Of a DNA stretch of 64,000 nucleotides, positions 32,510-40,128 are shown in pieces. Both the position numbers and the translations under genes were made by a program. Position 1 is the first letter of the stretch; the number at the start of each line of letters is the position of its first letter. The notes below the pieces were generated by a model, which did no database searches, was not told the origin of the DNA, and saw only the letters and a program-made list of their open reading frames with translations. This DNA is from PALSA-505 sp035308365 (GTDB lineage: Bacteria > Actinomycetota > Actinomycetes > Streptosporangiales > Streptosporangiaceae), in assembly GCA_035308365.1 (NCBI GenBank), contig DATGGU010000076.1:62001-126000 (forward strand). The letters are read 5' to 3'.

Positions 32510-33666
32510 ACCGAAGGGGAGTCTGCTACGACGTCGGCACCGTCTTTTCCGGCCCGGCGTACCGGCTCAGCACCCGGCCCAGATTCGGCGCGGAGGTCGC
32601 CCGCCGCGAGCTTGAGATCATCAAGACCGACCTGCACTGTAACGCGGTGCGGATCACCGGCCGCGACATCGGGCGGCTGATGACGGCCACCGAGGCCGCA
32701 CTGGAACTCGGCCTCGAGGTCTGGCTGTCGCCCTCGCTGCATGAGAAGAACCCGGACCAGACGCTCGGCTACTACCTGACCGCCGCCGCGGCCGCCGAGA
32801 AGCTGCGCGCACGGTTCGCCGGCGAACCCGGTGAACCCACCGCCGAGGCGGCGGCCTGCCAGCTCAGCGGAAAGTCCTGTCAGCTCTGCACCGGCCGGTG
32901 CCACCAGGCGACCGGCCCGGTCGTGTTCTGCCTGGGCGGCGAGCTGAGCCTGTTCATGCGCGGCATCGTCGGGGGGAAGACCGTCCAGCAGCGGCTCGCC
33001 ACCCTGATGAGCCAGGTCAAGGCGGGTAGCACCGAGCACACCGAGCGGCTCAACGCCTTCCTGGCCCGGGCCGCCGGGGAGGTCCGTGCCGTCTTTGGCG
33101 GCCCGCTGACCTATGCCTCACTCATGGGCGAGTCGGTCGACTGGACACCGTTCGATTTCGTCGGCATCGACCACTACCGGGATGCCCGGATCAAGGACCG
33201 GTACGTGGACATGGTGCGGGCGTACTTCGGCTGCGCCAAGCCGGTCGTGGTCACCGAGGTCGGCATGCGCGGCTACCGGGGCGCCGAGGACTCCGGCACG
33301 CTCGGCTTCGGCGTGATCGACTCCAGCAGCCAGGTGCTGCACAGCCTGCCGCTGGTCGGCCGGCTGGTCAGGCCCAGGCTGAACGGCGATTACGTCAGGG
33401 ACGAACAGTTGCAGGCCCGCGAGCTGACCGAGGTGCTCGGCATCCTGCGGGCGGCCGGAGTGGACGGCGTGTTCGTCAACTCGTTCGTCGAGCCGCTGGC
33501 CCCGTTCAGCGAGGACCCCAGGCACGACCTGGACATGTCGGCGCTGAGCCTGGTCAAGAGCTACGACGGCCGGCCGGGGACGACCTACCCGGACATGACC
33601 TGGGAGCCCAAGGCGGCGTTCCGGGCGGTCGCGAACTGCTACGCGAGGCAGCCGGCCGGTGCCTGA
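32506..33666 (+). CDS. Glycosidase-like TIM-barrel protein with Cys-rich insertion
   Basis: A 386-residue soluble protein. It opens GVCYDVGTVF, then ELEIIKTDLHCNAVRITGRD, VVFCLGGELSLFMRGI, FVGIDHYRDARIKDRY and VVVTEVGMRGYRG. These read like the successive strands and the two acid residues (GGELS and VTEVG) of a clan-A glycoside hydrolase barrel. Streptomyces relatives are sometimes labelled abortive infection proteins without experimental support that I know of. A Cys/His cluster (C118, C125, C128, C132, H133) sits in an insertion of about 25 residues and may bind Zn. It is coupled to the PH-domain gene. Confidence 0.65.
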   Translation: MNRRGVCYDVGTVFSGPAYRLSTRPRFGAEVARRELEIIKTDLHCNAVRITGRDIGRLMTATEAALELGLEVWLSPSLHEKNPDQTLGYYLTAAAAAEKLRARFAGEPGEPTAEAAACQLSGKSCQLCTGRCHQATGPVVFCLGGELSLFMRGIVGGKTVQQRLATLMSQVKAGSTEHTERLNAFLARAAGEVRAVFGGPLTYASLMGESVDWTPFDFVGIDHYRDARIKDRYVDMVRAYFGCAKPVVVTEVGMRGYRGAEDSGTLGFGVIDSSSQVLHSLPLVGRLVRPRLNGDYVRDEQLQARELTEVLGILRAAGVDGVFVNSFVEPLAPFSEDPRHDLDMSALSLVKSYDGRPGTTYPDMTWEPKAAFRAVANCYARQPAGA

Positions 33667-33701
33667 GCCTGCCGCTCCGGCGGTGATGGCCTGGTTCCTG
33701 C

Positions 33702-33845
33702 TCAGGCTGGGCGGTGCCTCGTTTCAAACCGGGTGATGACGAAGGTGAGGTCTTCGCCGTCGAGTGTCAGTGCGTCCGGGGCTGGCAGACCAGTTACTTC
33801 AGGCACCTTCGTAAGAGAGCCCTTCCGGCATTCTAGGTTGTTCAC
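33702..33845 (-). CDS. Possible small protein or gene remnant
   Basis: A 47-codon frame from GTG 33845 to 33702. The second half, ALTLDGEDLTFVITRFETRH, has actinobacterial codon use and looks like protein, while the first third has poor third-position GC. There is no ribosome-binding site. It may be a small gene, or the tail of a decayed one. I do not recognise the family. Confidence 0.25.
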   Translation of the reverse strand: MNNLECRKGSLTKVPEVTGLPAPDALTLDGEDLTFVITRFETRHRPA

Positions 33846-33865
33846 TACTCACGGCGGCCGAATCG

Positions 33866-35029
33866 TTACGGCAGCGGTGCGTGGGCGAAGGCGGCGATCG
33901 CGCCCAGGGCGCCGCAGCCGATCAGGGCGGTGACCACGCCCCGGCGCAGGCCGAGTAGCCACAGCGCGGCGGCAGCGGTGACCGCGAACTGCCACGGGTG
34001 TGCCAGGGCGAGCAGCAGCGGGACGGCCGCGCCGGCGATGCCGCCGATGGCGCAGGCGCCTGCCCCGGTGAGGAACGCCTGGGCGTGCGCGCTGCGGCGC
34101 AGCCGGTCGAAGTGCGGGGCGCCGGCCAGCACGAACACGAACGAAGGTGTGAACGCGACCAGTGTGGCCAGCAGGCCGCCGGGAAGGCCGCCGGCGGCGT
34201 AGCCGACCACGGCGGTGGTGAGGACCACCGGGCCCGGCGTGACCTGGCCCAGCGCGACCGCGTTGAGGAACTGGGCGCTGGTCATCCAGTGGTAGCCGGT
34301 CACCGCGTCGTGCTGCATGAGCGGGATGATGACGAACCCGCCGCCGAACGACAGCGCACCGACCTTGATCGCCACCCAGGCCAGCGCGCCGAGGCCGGCA
34401 GCGGGGACGGCAAGTGGCAGCAGGGCGGCCGCTGGCGGGCTGCATAGCGCTGGGTGCTGCAGGCTCAGCTCGATCAGGCCGCAGGCCAGCAGCACGAATA
34501 CCAGGTACTCACCGGCGAGTGCGCTGCACAGCGCCCCGGCCACCAGGTAGCACAGCCAGCGCCGTTGCCGGGCCGCTGCTCCCTTGACCCGCTGCCAGCT
34601 CGCCGGGAGCAGGCCGGCGGCGGCGGCCACGGCGACGGCGGGCACCCCGGCCCCGGCCCCGGCGGCCACTGCGCGCACCCACAACGGCGGATGGCGGGCC
34701 AGGAACAGCGCGGACAGGGCGAGGATCACGATCAGGCCGGGGACGATGAAGCAGAACCCGGCCAGCAGCGCCCCGCGCCAGCCGCGCAGCCGCCAGCCGC
34801 AGAAGATCGCGAGCTGGGTGGAGGCCGGGCCCGGCAGCAGGCTGGTCGCGGCGATGCCGTCCTCGAACTCATCGGGCCGCAGCCAGTGCCGCTTGTCCAC
34901 GCACAGCGCGCGGAGCAGCGCGATGTGCGCCGGCGGGCCGCCGAAGCCGGTTACGCCGATCCGGGCCCATTGGGTCGCGATCGTGGCCAGCCGGACCCCG
35001 GGCGGTTTCGGTTCAGTTTCCTCGCTCAC
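33866..35029 (-). CDS. chrA: Chromate transporter (CHR family)
   Basis: A 387-residue membrane protein of two homologous halves. The first holds GVTGFGGPPAHIALLRALCV and LLPGPASTQLAIFCG; the second holds KVGALSFGGGFVIIPLMQHD and ALGQVTPGPVVLTTAVVGY. These are the paired signatures of ChrA transporters, which expel chromate or take up sulfate-like anions. GTG 35029 overlaps the stop of the DinB-TPR gene (GTGA), so it is translationally coupled as third gene of an operon. Confidence 0.9.
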   Translation of the reverse strand: MSEETEPKPPGVRLATIATQWARIGVTGFGGPPAHIALLRALCVDKRHWLRPDEFEDGIAATSLLPGPASTQLAIFCGWRLRGWRGALLAGFCFIVPGLIVILALSALFLARHPPLWVRAVAAGAGAGVPAVAVAAAAGLLPASWQRVKGAAARQRRWLCYLVAGALCSALAGEYLVFVLLACGLIELSLQHPALCSPPAAALLPLAVPAAGLGALAWVAIKVGALSFGGGFVIIPLMQHDAVTGYHWMTSAQFLNAVALGQVTPGPVVLTTAVVGYAAGGLPGGLLATLVAFTPSFVFVLAGAPHFDRLRRSAHAQAFLTGAGACAIGGIAGAAVPLLLALAHPWQFAVTAAAALWLLGLRRGVVTALIGCGALGAIAAFAHAPLP

Positions 35030-35769
35030 CCGTATCCCAGCAGCGCGTCCAGTTTGCCGTGGTCACGCAGCGAGCTTAGATCAGCGTCGCGGGCGGCGTT
35101 GGCGAGCAGGTCGCTGTTCAGGGCGATGGCCTCGCTGAGCGCGGCGTAGGCGTCGTCCGGGCGGCCGGCCCTGGCCTGGGCACAGGCCAGGTTGTAGCTG
35201 GCCATGCCCTGGGCCGCGTCCGGCGCGTTCAGGTAGCGGGCCCAGGTGACCGCCTGGTTGTGCATGGCGACGGCGCGGCCGGGCTGGCCGTGGCCGATGT
35301 AGTAGTCACCGAGGTGGCCGGTGGGGTGCCAGAAGCCACGGACCACGATCTGCAGCCAGAGCTGGCGGCCGCCCAGCCAGGGGTTGCGGGCGGGATCGAG
35401 CAGGTCCTCGTCGCTGATGGCGCTCAGGCCGGCGATCAGGTCCTGAGTGCTCTGGCGGCTGGCTTCCGCGACGGTGTGGGGTGGCTGGCAATAGCCGCGG
35501 TAGACCTCGGCCGAGGTGTGGTCGATCTCGGCGAAGGCTGGCGGGACCGTGCCGGTGCGGACCGCGTCGAGCCGCTGGACCTGCTGGTTTCTGAAATCGG
35601 TGTTGTGTGCGACCAGTGGCACGGCGGCCCAGCGGTCCGGGCTGCCCTGATCGTTGCCGTTGGACCAGGCCGCGGTGGCCAGGAGCAGTTGTTCTTCGGC
35701 GGCGGCGAAGCTGAGCAGGCCGATGGCCGTGGTGCGGACCCGCAGCGGGTCGCTGGTGAGCGGAGTCAT
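35026..35769 (-). CDS. DinB-like protein with C-terminal TPR region
   Basis: A 247-residue protein. The N-terminal 160 residues resemble the DinB/mycothiol-transferase four-helix fold (VPLVAHNTDFRNQQVQRLDA, VRGFWHPTGHLGDYYIGHG), with histidines at the positions used for metal. The C-terminus is a short TPR-like pair (GMASYNLACAQARAGRPDDA, YAALSEAIALNSDLL). It may be a metal-dependent thiol transferase or detoxifying enzyme; no activity is proven. GGAGG precedes ATG 35769, and both ends overlap neighbours by 4 bp. Confidence 0.65.
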   Translation of the reverse strand: MTPLTSDPLRVRTTAIGLLSFAAAEEQLLLATAAWSNGNDQGSPDRWAAVPLVAHNTDFRNQQVQRLDAVRTGTVPPAFAEIDHTSAEVYRGYCQPPHTVAEASRQSTQDLIAGLSAISDEDLLDPARNPWLGGRQLWLQIVVRGFWHPTGHLGDYYIGHGQPGRAVAMHNQAVTWARYLNAPDAAQGMASYNLACAQARAGRPDDAYAALSEAIALNSDLLANAARDADLSSLRDHGKLDALLGYG

Positions 35770-36341
35770 TGTGCCTCCGGCGCTGGCTTGTGCGCCACGA
35801 AGCTGATCCCGTGATCGACGGAGATGGTGATCTTGCCGAAGCCGATGGTCTGCAGCCGGGTGAGGAACGCGGCGGGCTCGACCGGGTTGTAGGTGTCATC
35901 GACGTGGAAGTGGTGCAGGCCGTCGCTGGCCAGGCTGTCCGAGCCGAACAGCACGCCGCCCGGCCGCAGCACCCGGAGCACCTCGGCCAGCAGCCGGTTC
36001 TGCAAGGCCGCCGTCGGGATGTGGTGCAGCATGGTGAACGAGGCGACCGAGTCGAACGAGCCGTCGGCGAAGGTCATCTGAGTGGCGTCGCCGGTCACGA
36101 CCTCGACGTTGGCCCCGTCCAGCCTGGCGGCCAGCTTGGCCGCGGCCGCTTCGTCGGTCTCCAGGGCGACCAGGCGGCTGACCCGGTGCCGCAGCCAGCC
36201 GGTCGCCGCGCCCGGCCCGGGGCCGACCTCGAGCAGTTCGCCGCCAAGCTCGATGCCTTTGGTGACTTCTGGCAGCACCTCGCCCTGGAGCCACTCGGCC
36301 CACTCGGGGCTAGGGCACAATTTCGCGTGGTTTTCGTTCAT
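35766..36341 (-). CDS. Class I SAM-dependent methyltransferase
   Basis: A 191-residue Rossmann-fold methyltransferase. Motif I reads LLEVGPGPGAATGWL near residue 38, followed by LVALETDE (acidic ribose-binding residue), VVTGDATQMTFADGSFDSV and VLRPGGVLFG. The substrate is unknown. TAGCTT lies exactly 6 nt before ATG 36341, which suggests a leaderless message heading the methyltransferase, DinB-TPR, chrA operon. The divergent AraC gene 55 bp away is the probable regulator. Confidence 0.85.
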   Translation of the reverse strand: MNENHAKLCPSPEWAEWLQGEVLPEVTKGIELGGELLEVGPGPGAATGWLRHRVSRLVALETDEAAAAKLAARLDGANVEVVTGDATQMTFADGSFDSVASFTMLHHIPTAALQNRLLAEVLRVLRPGGVLFGSDSLASDGLHHFHVDDTYNPVEPAAFLTRLQTIGFGKITISVDHGISFVAHKPAPEAQ

Positions 36342-36395
36342 GTGGCCAAGCTATGGAGGTGGATTGCCGCAGGCTAGGGCGTATCCTGCCATCCT

Positions 36396-37154
36396 GTGGC
36401 GCTAGACGGACATCGTAGTTCCGCTGACCCGGCCATGATCGTCTGCACGTTCGCCATGGCAGCGGGGACGGCCTTCTGCTGGCATACCCACGATGATCAT
36501 CAACTGGCCTGGGCGCCGCGCGGTGTGCTCACCGTGGTCACCGAGCCGTCGACCTGGGTGCTGCCACCGACCAGGGCCCTGTGGATCCCGGCCGGCCTGC
36601 GGCACGAGACGCGGTCCTCCGGCCCCGCCACCATGCGCTCGCTCTATGTCCGGCCCGACCTGTGCCCCATCGGCTGGGCCGAGCCGACGCCGGTGGCGGC
36701 CGGGCCGCTCCTGGTGGAACTGATCAGCTACCTGGACCGCCCGGCCCTGGATCCGGACCGGCGCACCCGGGCCGAGGCGGTGCTCACCGACCTGCTCGAA
36801 CCCGTCCCGCTGGCCACCATCGAGGTACGGCTGCCCGTCGATGAGCGGGCCCGCGAAGTGGCCCAGGCGCTGGGCGACAACCCCGCCGACAAACGGACCC
36901 TGGGCCAGTGGGGCCGCGCGATCGGGGCCAGCGAACGCACCCTGGCCCGGGCGTTCCTGGCTGACACGGGAGTTCCGTTCGGCCGCTGGCGGACCCTGCT
37001 CAGGCTGCAGGCCGCCCTGCCCGCGCTGGCCGACGGCCAGCCGGTGGGCAACGTCGCGCGCCACGTCGGCTACGACAGCACGAGCGCGTTCGTGGCCGCG
37101 TTCCGGAAGGAGACCGGCCTGACCCCGGCTGCGTACTTCCAGGTCTGCGGCTAG
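36396..37154 (+). CDS. AraC-family regulator with N-terminal cupin
   Basis: A 252-residue protein. Residues 10-80 form a cupin sensor (GTAFCWHTHDDHQLAWAPRG, then WIPAGLRHE), and residues about 150-250 form the double helix-turn-helix of AraC proteins (LGQWGRAIGASERTLARAF, VGNVARHVGYDSTSAFVAAF). It resembles NimR-type activators. It probably controls the divergent methyltransferase/DinB-TPR/chrA operon. TATCCT at 36382-36387, 8 nt before GTG 36396, is the likely -10 box. Its stop overlaps the convergent MerR gene by 4 bp. Confidence 0.85.
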   Translation: MALDGHRSSADPAMIVCTFAMAAGTAFCWHTHDDHQLAWAPRGVLTVVTEPSTWVLPPTRALWIPAGLRHETRSSGPATMRSLYVRPDLCPIGWAEPTPVAAGPLLVELISYLDRPALDPDRRTRAEAVLTDLLEPVPLATIEVRLPVDERAREVAQALGDNPADKRTLGQWGRAIGASERTLARAFLADTGVPFGRWRTLLRLQAALPALADGQPVGNVARHVGYDSTSAFVAAFRKETGLTPAAYFQVCG

Positions 37155-37810
37155 GAACCCGCGCCGAACCTGGCGGCTGAGGCGTCCTCCTGGGCCAGGC
37201 GGCGCAGCGCGACCAGGATCCGCTCGTAGAGCACCATCCCGGCCACAGCGGACTCGACGACGGCCGCGCGGTCCTGCTCGTCCGCCGGGGGCCCGGCCGG
37301 GTTCCCGCCGACGCTGGCCACCTCCAGCTCCGCGAGCTGGGCGAGTCGCTCCGCGTACGTGCGCAGGCTGGGACCTTGCGGAGCCACGTCGAGCTTGCGC
37401 AGTGCCATCAGGGCGCCGCTCAGCAGGTTGCGGGCCGGTGAGCGGGGCAAGACCTGCCAGCCGAGCTCGTCGATCAGCGCGGCGACCTCGTGATGGGCCC
37501 GTTCCCAGTCCGGATCGCCGTCCGGCGGGCTGACCTGCGGCCCGAGTGCATACTGCACCCGGCCGAGCAGCTCATGCAGGCTCACCGTCTCATCGTCCAG
37601 CCCGTCCACGATCCGCTTGACCGACGCGACCGGCAGCTCGCCGATCTCCACCAGCGCCCTGATCAGCCGCAGCCGCCGCAGGTGCGGCTCGCCGTACTCG
37701 GCCCGGGTGGCCGCCGTCGCCTCCCCGGGCTGCAGCAGCCCCTCCCGCAGGTAGAACTTGATCGTCGGGACCGTCACCCCGCTCCGCCTGCTCAGCTCCG
37801 ACACCCGCAC
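37151..37810 (-). CDS. MerR-family regulator
   Basis: A 219-residue protein with an N-terminal MerR winged helix (VSELSRRSGVTVPTIKFYLR, then EYGEPHLRRLRLIRALVEIG) and a long helical C-terminal effector region with no Cys cluster, so it probably senses an organic ligand rather than a metal. It is divergent from the gene at 37901 across a region with two matching palindromes and a TTGACA promoter, the standard layout for MerR control. GTG start at 37810. Confidence 0.85.
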   Translation of the reverse strand: MRVSELSRRSGVTVPTIKFYLREGLLQPGEATAATRAEYGEPHLRRLRLIRALVEIGELPVASVKRIVDGLDDETVSLHELLGRVQYALGPQVSPPDGDPDWERAHHEVAALIDELGWQVLPRSPARNLLSGALMALRKLDVAPQGPSLRTYAERLAQLAELEVASVGGNPAGPPADEQDRAAVVESAVAGMVLYERILVALRRLAQEDASAARFGAGS

Positions 37811-37830
37811 CCGTCCACCGCCTTATCGAC

Positions 37831-37895
37831 TTGACATAGATAGTAGTACTATCCAATATTAGATAGCCACACTATCCAACATGCTCCCTAAGGAG
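37831..37895 (+). promoter_or_regulatory. MerR-controlled promoter with two operator palindromes
   Basis: TTGACA at 37831-37836 is a consensus -35 box, and AATATT at 37855-37860 a likely -10 (18-bp spacer). The spacer is filled by GATAGTAGTACTATC (37839-37853). A second half-matched palindrome, GATAGCCACACTATC, lies at 37862-37876. TAAGGAG at 37889-37895 is the ribosome-binding site for ATG 37901. The region is far more AT-rich than its surroundings. Confidence 0.75.
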
Positions 37896-37900
37896 TGATC

Positions 37901-38302
37901 ATGGAGATTCCCTGGATACCGGTCGAGCAGCCGGACGCCGGTCCCGAAGCGCAGGTGATGGGATCGAAGTTCGAGCTGAAGACCGCCCTGCGGTCGCCGG
38001 CCTTCCTGATCTACTCGATGCGCCTGTGGCGCCAGGCCCGGCGCTCGCCCGGCATCCTCGGCGTGTCGCTTCGCGCCCAGCCGCTGCGCGGCACGTTCTG
38101 GACCCTGTCGGCCTGGACCGGCCAGCAGGCCCTGACCACCTTCGCCAGGACCGACCCGCACGCCACCGCGATGAAGCGGATCAAGCCCTGGATGAACGAC
38201 TCCACCTTCCGCTTCTGGACCGTTCCCGTTGCCGAACTGGGCTCCCCCTCGGACCTGTGGGCCGACGCCGAGACCCGCATCGCGAACGGCGAGTCACGAT
38301 AA
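37901..38302 (+). CDS. DUF3291/monooxygenase-like small protein
   Basis: A 133-residue protein. The segments IPWIPVEQPDAG, SPAFLIYSMRLWRQARRSPG, RGTFWTLSAWTGQQALTTFA and FRFWTVPVAELGSPSDLW resemble dimeric alpha/beta-barrel proteins of the DUF3291 and spheroidene-monooxygenase-like group. These may bind haem or a small aromatic substrate. TAAGGAG lies 5 nt before ATG 37901. The divergent MerR regulator probably controls it together with the following 56-residue gene. Confidence 0.68.
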   Translation: MEIPWIPVEQPDAGPEAQVMGSKFELKTALRSPAFLIYSMRLWRQARRSPGILGVSLRAQPLRGTFWTLSAWTGQQALTTFARTDPHATAMKRIKPWMNDSTFRFWTVPVAELGSPSDLWADAETRIANGESR

Positions 38303-38315
38303 CTCTGGAGGAACG

Positions 38316-38486
38316 ATGCCGGAATACGCGATCCTGGCCGCCGCCCCGTGGCGGGCGCTGGGGCCGGACAAGGCCGCCCGCCTGGCCGGGCTGACCACGC
38401 CCGTTCTCGTCGCGGTTCTTGAATCCGGCCTGCTGCCGAGCCAGAGCACGCTCGGCATCGGTACCGTACCGGGACCACAATGGTGA
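38316..38486 (+). CDS. 56-residue hypothetical protein
   Basis: A small protein (PEYAILAAAPWRALGPDKAA, then LAGLTTPVLVAVLESGLLPS) starting at ATG 38316, with GGAGG 4 nt upstream and 13 bp after the preceding stop, so it is surely in the same transcript. The helical pattern with a mid hydrophobic stretch looks like a helix-turn-helix or small binding protein rather than a membrane helix. Function unknown. Confidence 0.55.
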   Translation: MPEYAILAAAPWRALGPDKAARLAGLTTPVLVAVLESGLLPSQSTLGIGTVPGPQW

Positions 38487-38595
38487 GCGCCGGTCAGGCC
38501 ATGAGGCGCCGGCCTGGGCGCCGGTGGCGCCGCCCCGGCGGCCGGCCGCTGAACCAGCCGGCTACCTCCCGTTCACCGGCCAGCTTCCCTGGGCA

Positions 38596-38601
38596 TAGGC
38601 T
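38596..38601 (+). promoter_or_regulatory. -10 box, leaderless DUF5808 gene
   Basis: TAGGCT lies exactly 6 nt before ATG 38608 with no ribosome-binding site, consistent with a leaderless transcript. Confidence 0.45.
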
Positions 38602-38607
38602 TTGAGC

Positions 38608-38886
38608 ATGCGGAAAGGGAATGCTGTCCTGGCGATTCTCATCGGCGGTGGCTTGATCGGGGCGGCCGTGGCGCAAGAGCTCCGCAAGCCTGCCGGTGAA
38701 CGGGAGTGGGTTGGCAAGCTGGGCGGGGTCGTGCCCTACGACCTGCGGCCACCGACGCTCGAGCGGGTGATCGCGGAGTGGTGGTCACCGGAGGACCCCA
38801 GGATCCTGATGCCGCACAGCTTCGGCGTCGGCTGGGGCGTCAACGTTGGCCGGCTCGTCCGGCTGGCCAGCAGCCCGCCGGCCTGA
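38608..38886 (+). CDS. DUF5808 small membrane-associated protein
   Basis: A 92-residue protein with an N-terminal hydrophobic helix (AVLAILIGGGLIGAAVAQEL), followed by the DUF5808 block GVVPYDLRPPTLERVIAEWW, PEDPRILMPHSFGVGWGVN and a final VGRL. Family members are often soluble or fused to membrane regions, and the function is unknown. ATG 38608 is preferred over the TTG at 38602 because of the -10 box spacing. Confidence 0.75.
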   Translation: MRKGNAVLAILIGGGLIGAAVAQELRKPAGEREWVGKLGGVVPYDLRPPTLERVIAEWWSPEDPRILMPHSFGVGWGVNVGRLVRLASSPPA

Positions 38887-38952
38887 GCCGGCCGGTGTGG
38901 CTGGCCGCCAGCGTTCAGGCCCGGGTGGCCGGGCCGGCCTGGAACGCCCGGG

Positions 38953-40125
38953 CTAGGACATGGCCTTGCGGACGGCGGTGGTGAGGGCGGGTTCGGGGAA
39001 CCAGCCGTCGTTGCTGAACAGGATCTTGCCGGTGCTGGAGACCAGTTCGATCCAGGGCTGGCCTTGGACGTTGTAACCGTCGGACAGAGCGCCGTACTTG
39101 TCGATCACCACCGGGTAGCCGAGGCTGCCGTGCAGGCTGGACAGGAATGTGGGCAGGGCCGACGGGGTGGTCTCGGTGCTCGCCTCGTCTACCGCGACCA
39201 CCTGGGGCCAGCCGTGCGCCAGTGCCTCGCGCTGGTAGCCGTTCAGGGCTAGCAGTTCGGCGGTGAGGTTGGTGTTCTCGTCCACCCAGGTGGCGAAGAA
39301 GACGACCAGGTGGGCGTGGCCGGGGCCGAACCGGACCGTGCGGCCGGGCGCGTGGCCGCCGGCCACCGGCAGTTCGGTGGCCGTGGTGGGCTTGATGCCG
39401 GGGATGTAGCGCAGGCTCACCGACTGCTTGACGTGCGGGTGGCCGGGCAGCACGGCGGCGGTCGCGTCGGCCAGCACCTGGGCCTGCTGATCGGTCGCGG
39501 TGTAGGCCATCTGGGTGAGGAAGATGGACTGCTCACGGCCATCGGGAGTGATCAGGTAGATCGCGGGCTCGTGGTCGATGTTGTCCTTGATCGCCTGGAC
39601 GTAGACGTGGTAGGCCTTCCAGACCTGTTCGAGCTGGGGCAGCGTGCCGGTGAGGAAGTGCCAGCTCGTCATCATGTTGTGCGCCACGGAATAGGCGCGC
39701 ACGTCCGATACCCGGGTGGCCTTGGGATTGGCGTCGATGCCGAGGATCTGCACCTGCTTGCCGGCCGGGCCGAGCAGGCTGACCGCCTGGAGCAGGCTGG
39801 TGGTGGTCAGCGGGCAGATCGTCGAGCAGTGCGAATCGGCGAAGGAGAGCAGGACCGCCTTGCCACGGAACTGGCTGAGGGAGACCTTCTGGCCATTTTG
39901 ATCCAGCAGCGTGAAGTTGGGCGCGGGCTTGCCGCCCAGCGGGGTGCCCGGATCCACCGCCGGGTTCAAGCCAAGCGAGGTGCTGGATCTGCCTGCGGTG
40001 CTGGACTGCTGCGGGCTGGAGGGCGCGGACGAACAGCCGGTGATCGCCAGGCTCAAGGCCAGCAGCACGAAGATTGGCGTCCAGAGCGGCCAGTTTGCTG
40101 TGAACCGTATGGAAGTGAATGTCAT
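38953..40125 (-). CDS. SCO1-like lipoprotein with a second thioredoxin-like domain
   Basis: A 390-residue exported lipoprotein. The signal ends at lipobox LAITGC (lipidated C31). Residues about 65-230 form a SCO1/SenC thioredoxin fold with the copper-binding motif SHCSTICPL; residues about 255-390 form a second TlpA-like fold (LVVFFATWVDENTNLTAELL, YPVVIDKYGALSDGYNVQG) without a CxxC pair. SCO1 proteins deliver copper or reduce Cys during cytochrome oxidase assembly. It lies 3 bp after the peroxiredoxin stop, so the two form an operon acting in redox control across the membrane. Confidence 0.82.
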   Translation of the reverse strand: MTFTSIRFTANWPLWTPIFVLLALSLAITGCSSAPSSPQQSSTAGRSSTSLGLNPAVDPGTPLGGKPAPNFTLLDQNGQKVSLSQFRGKAVLLSFADSHCSTICPLTTTSLLQAVSLLGPAGKQVQILGIDANPKATRVSDVRAYSVAHNMMTSWHFLTGTLPQLEQVWKAYHVYVQAIKDNIDHEPAIYLITPDGREQSIFLTQMAYTATDQQAQVLADATAAVLPGHPHVKQSVSLRYIPGIKPTTATELPVAGGHAPGRTVRFGPGHAHLVVFFATWVDENTNLTAELLALNGYQREALAHGWPQVVAVDEASTETTPSALPTFLSSLHGSLGYPVVIDKYGALSDGYNVQGQPWIELVSSTGKILFSNDGWFPEPALTTAVRKAMS

Positions 40126-40128
40126 TGC

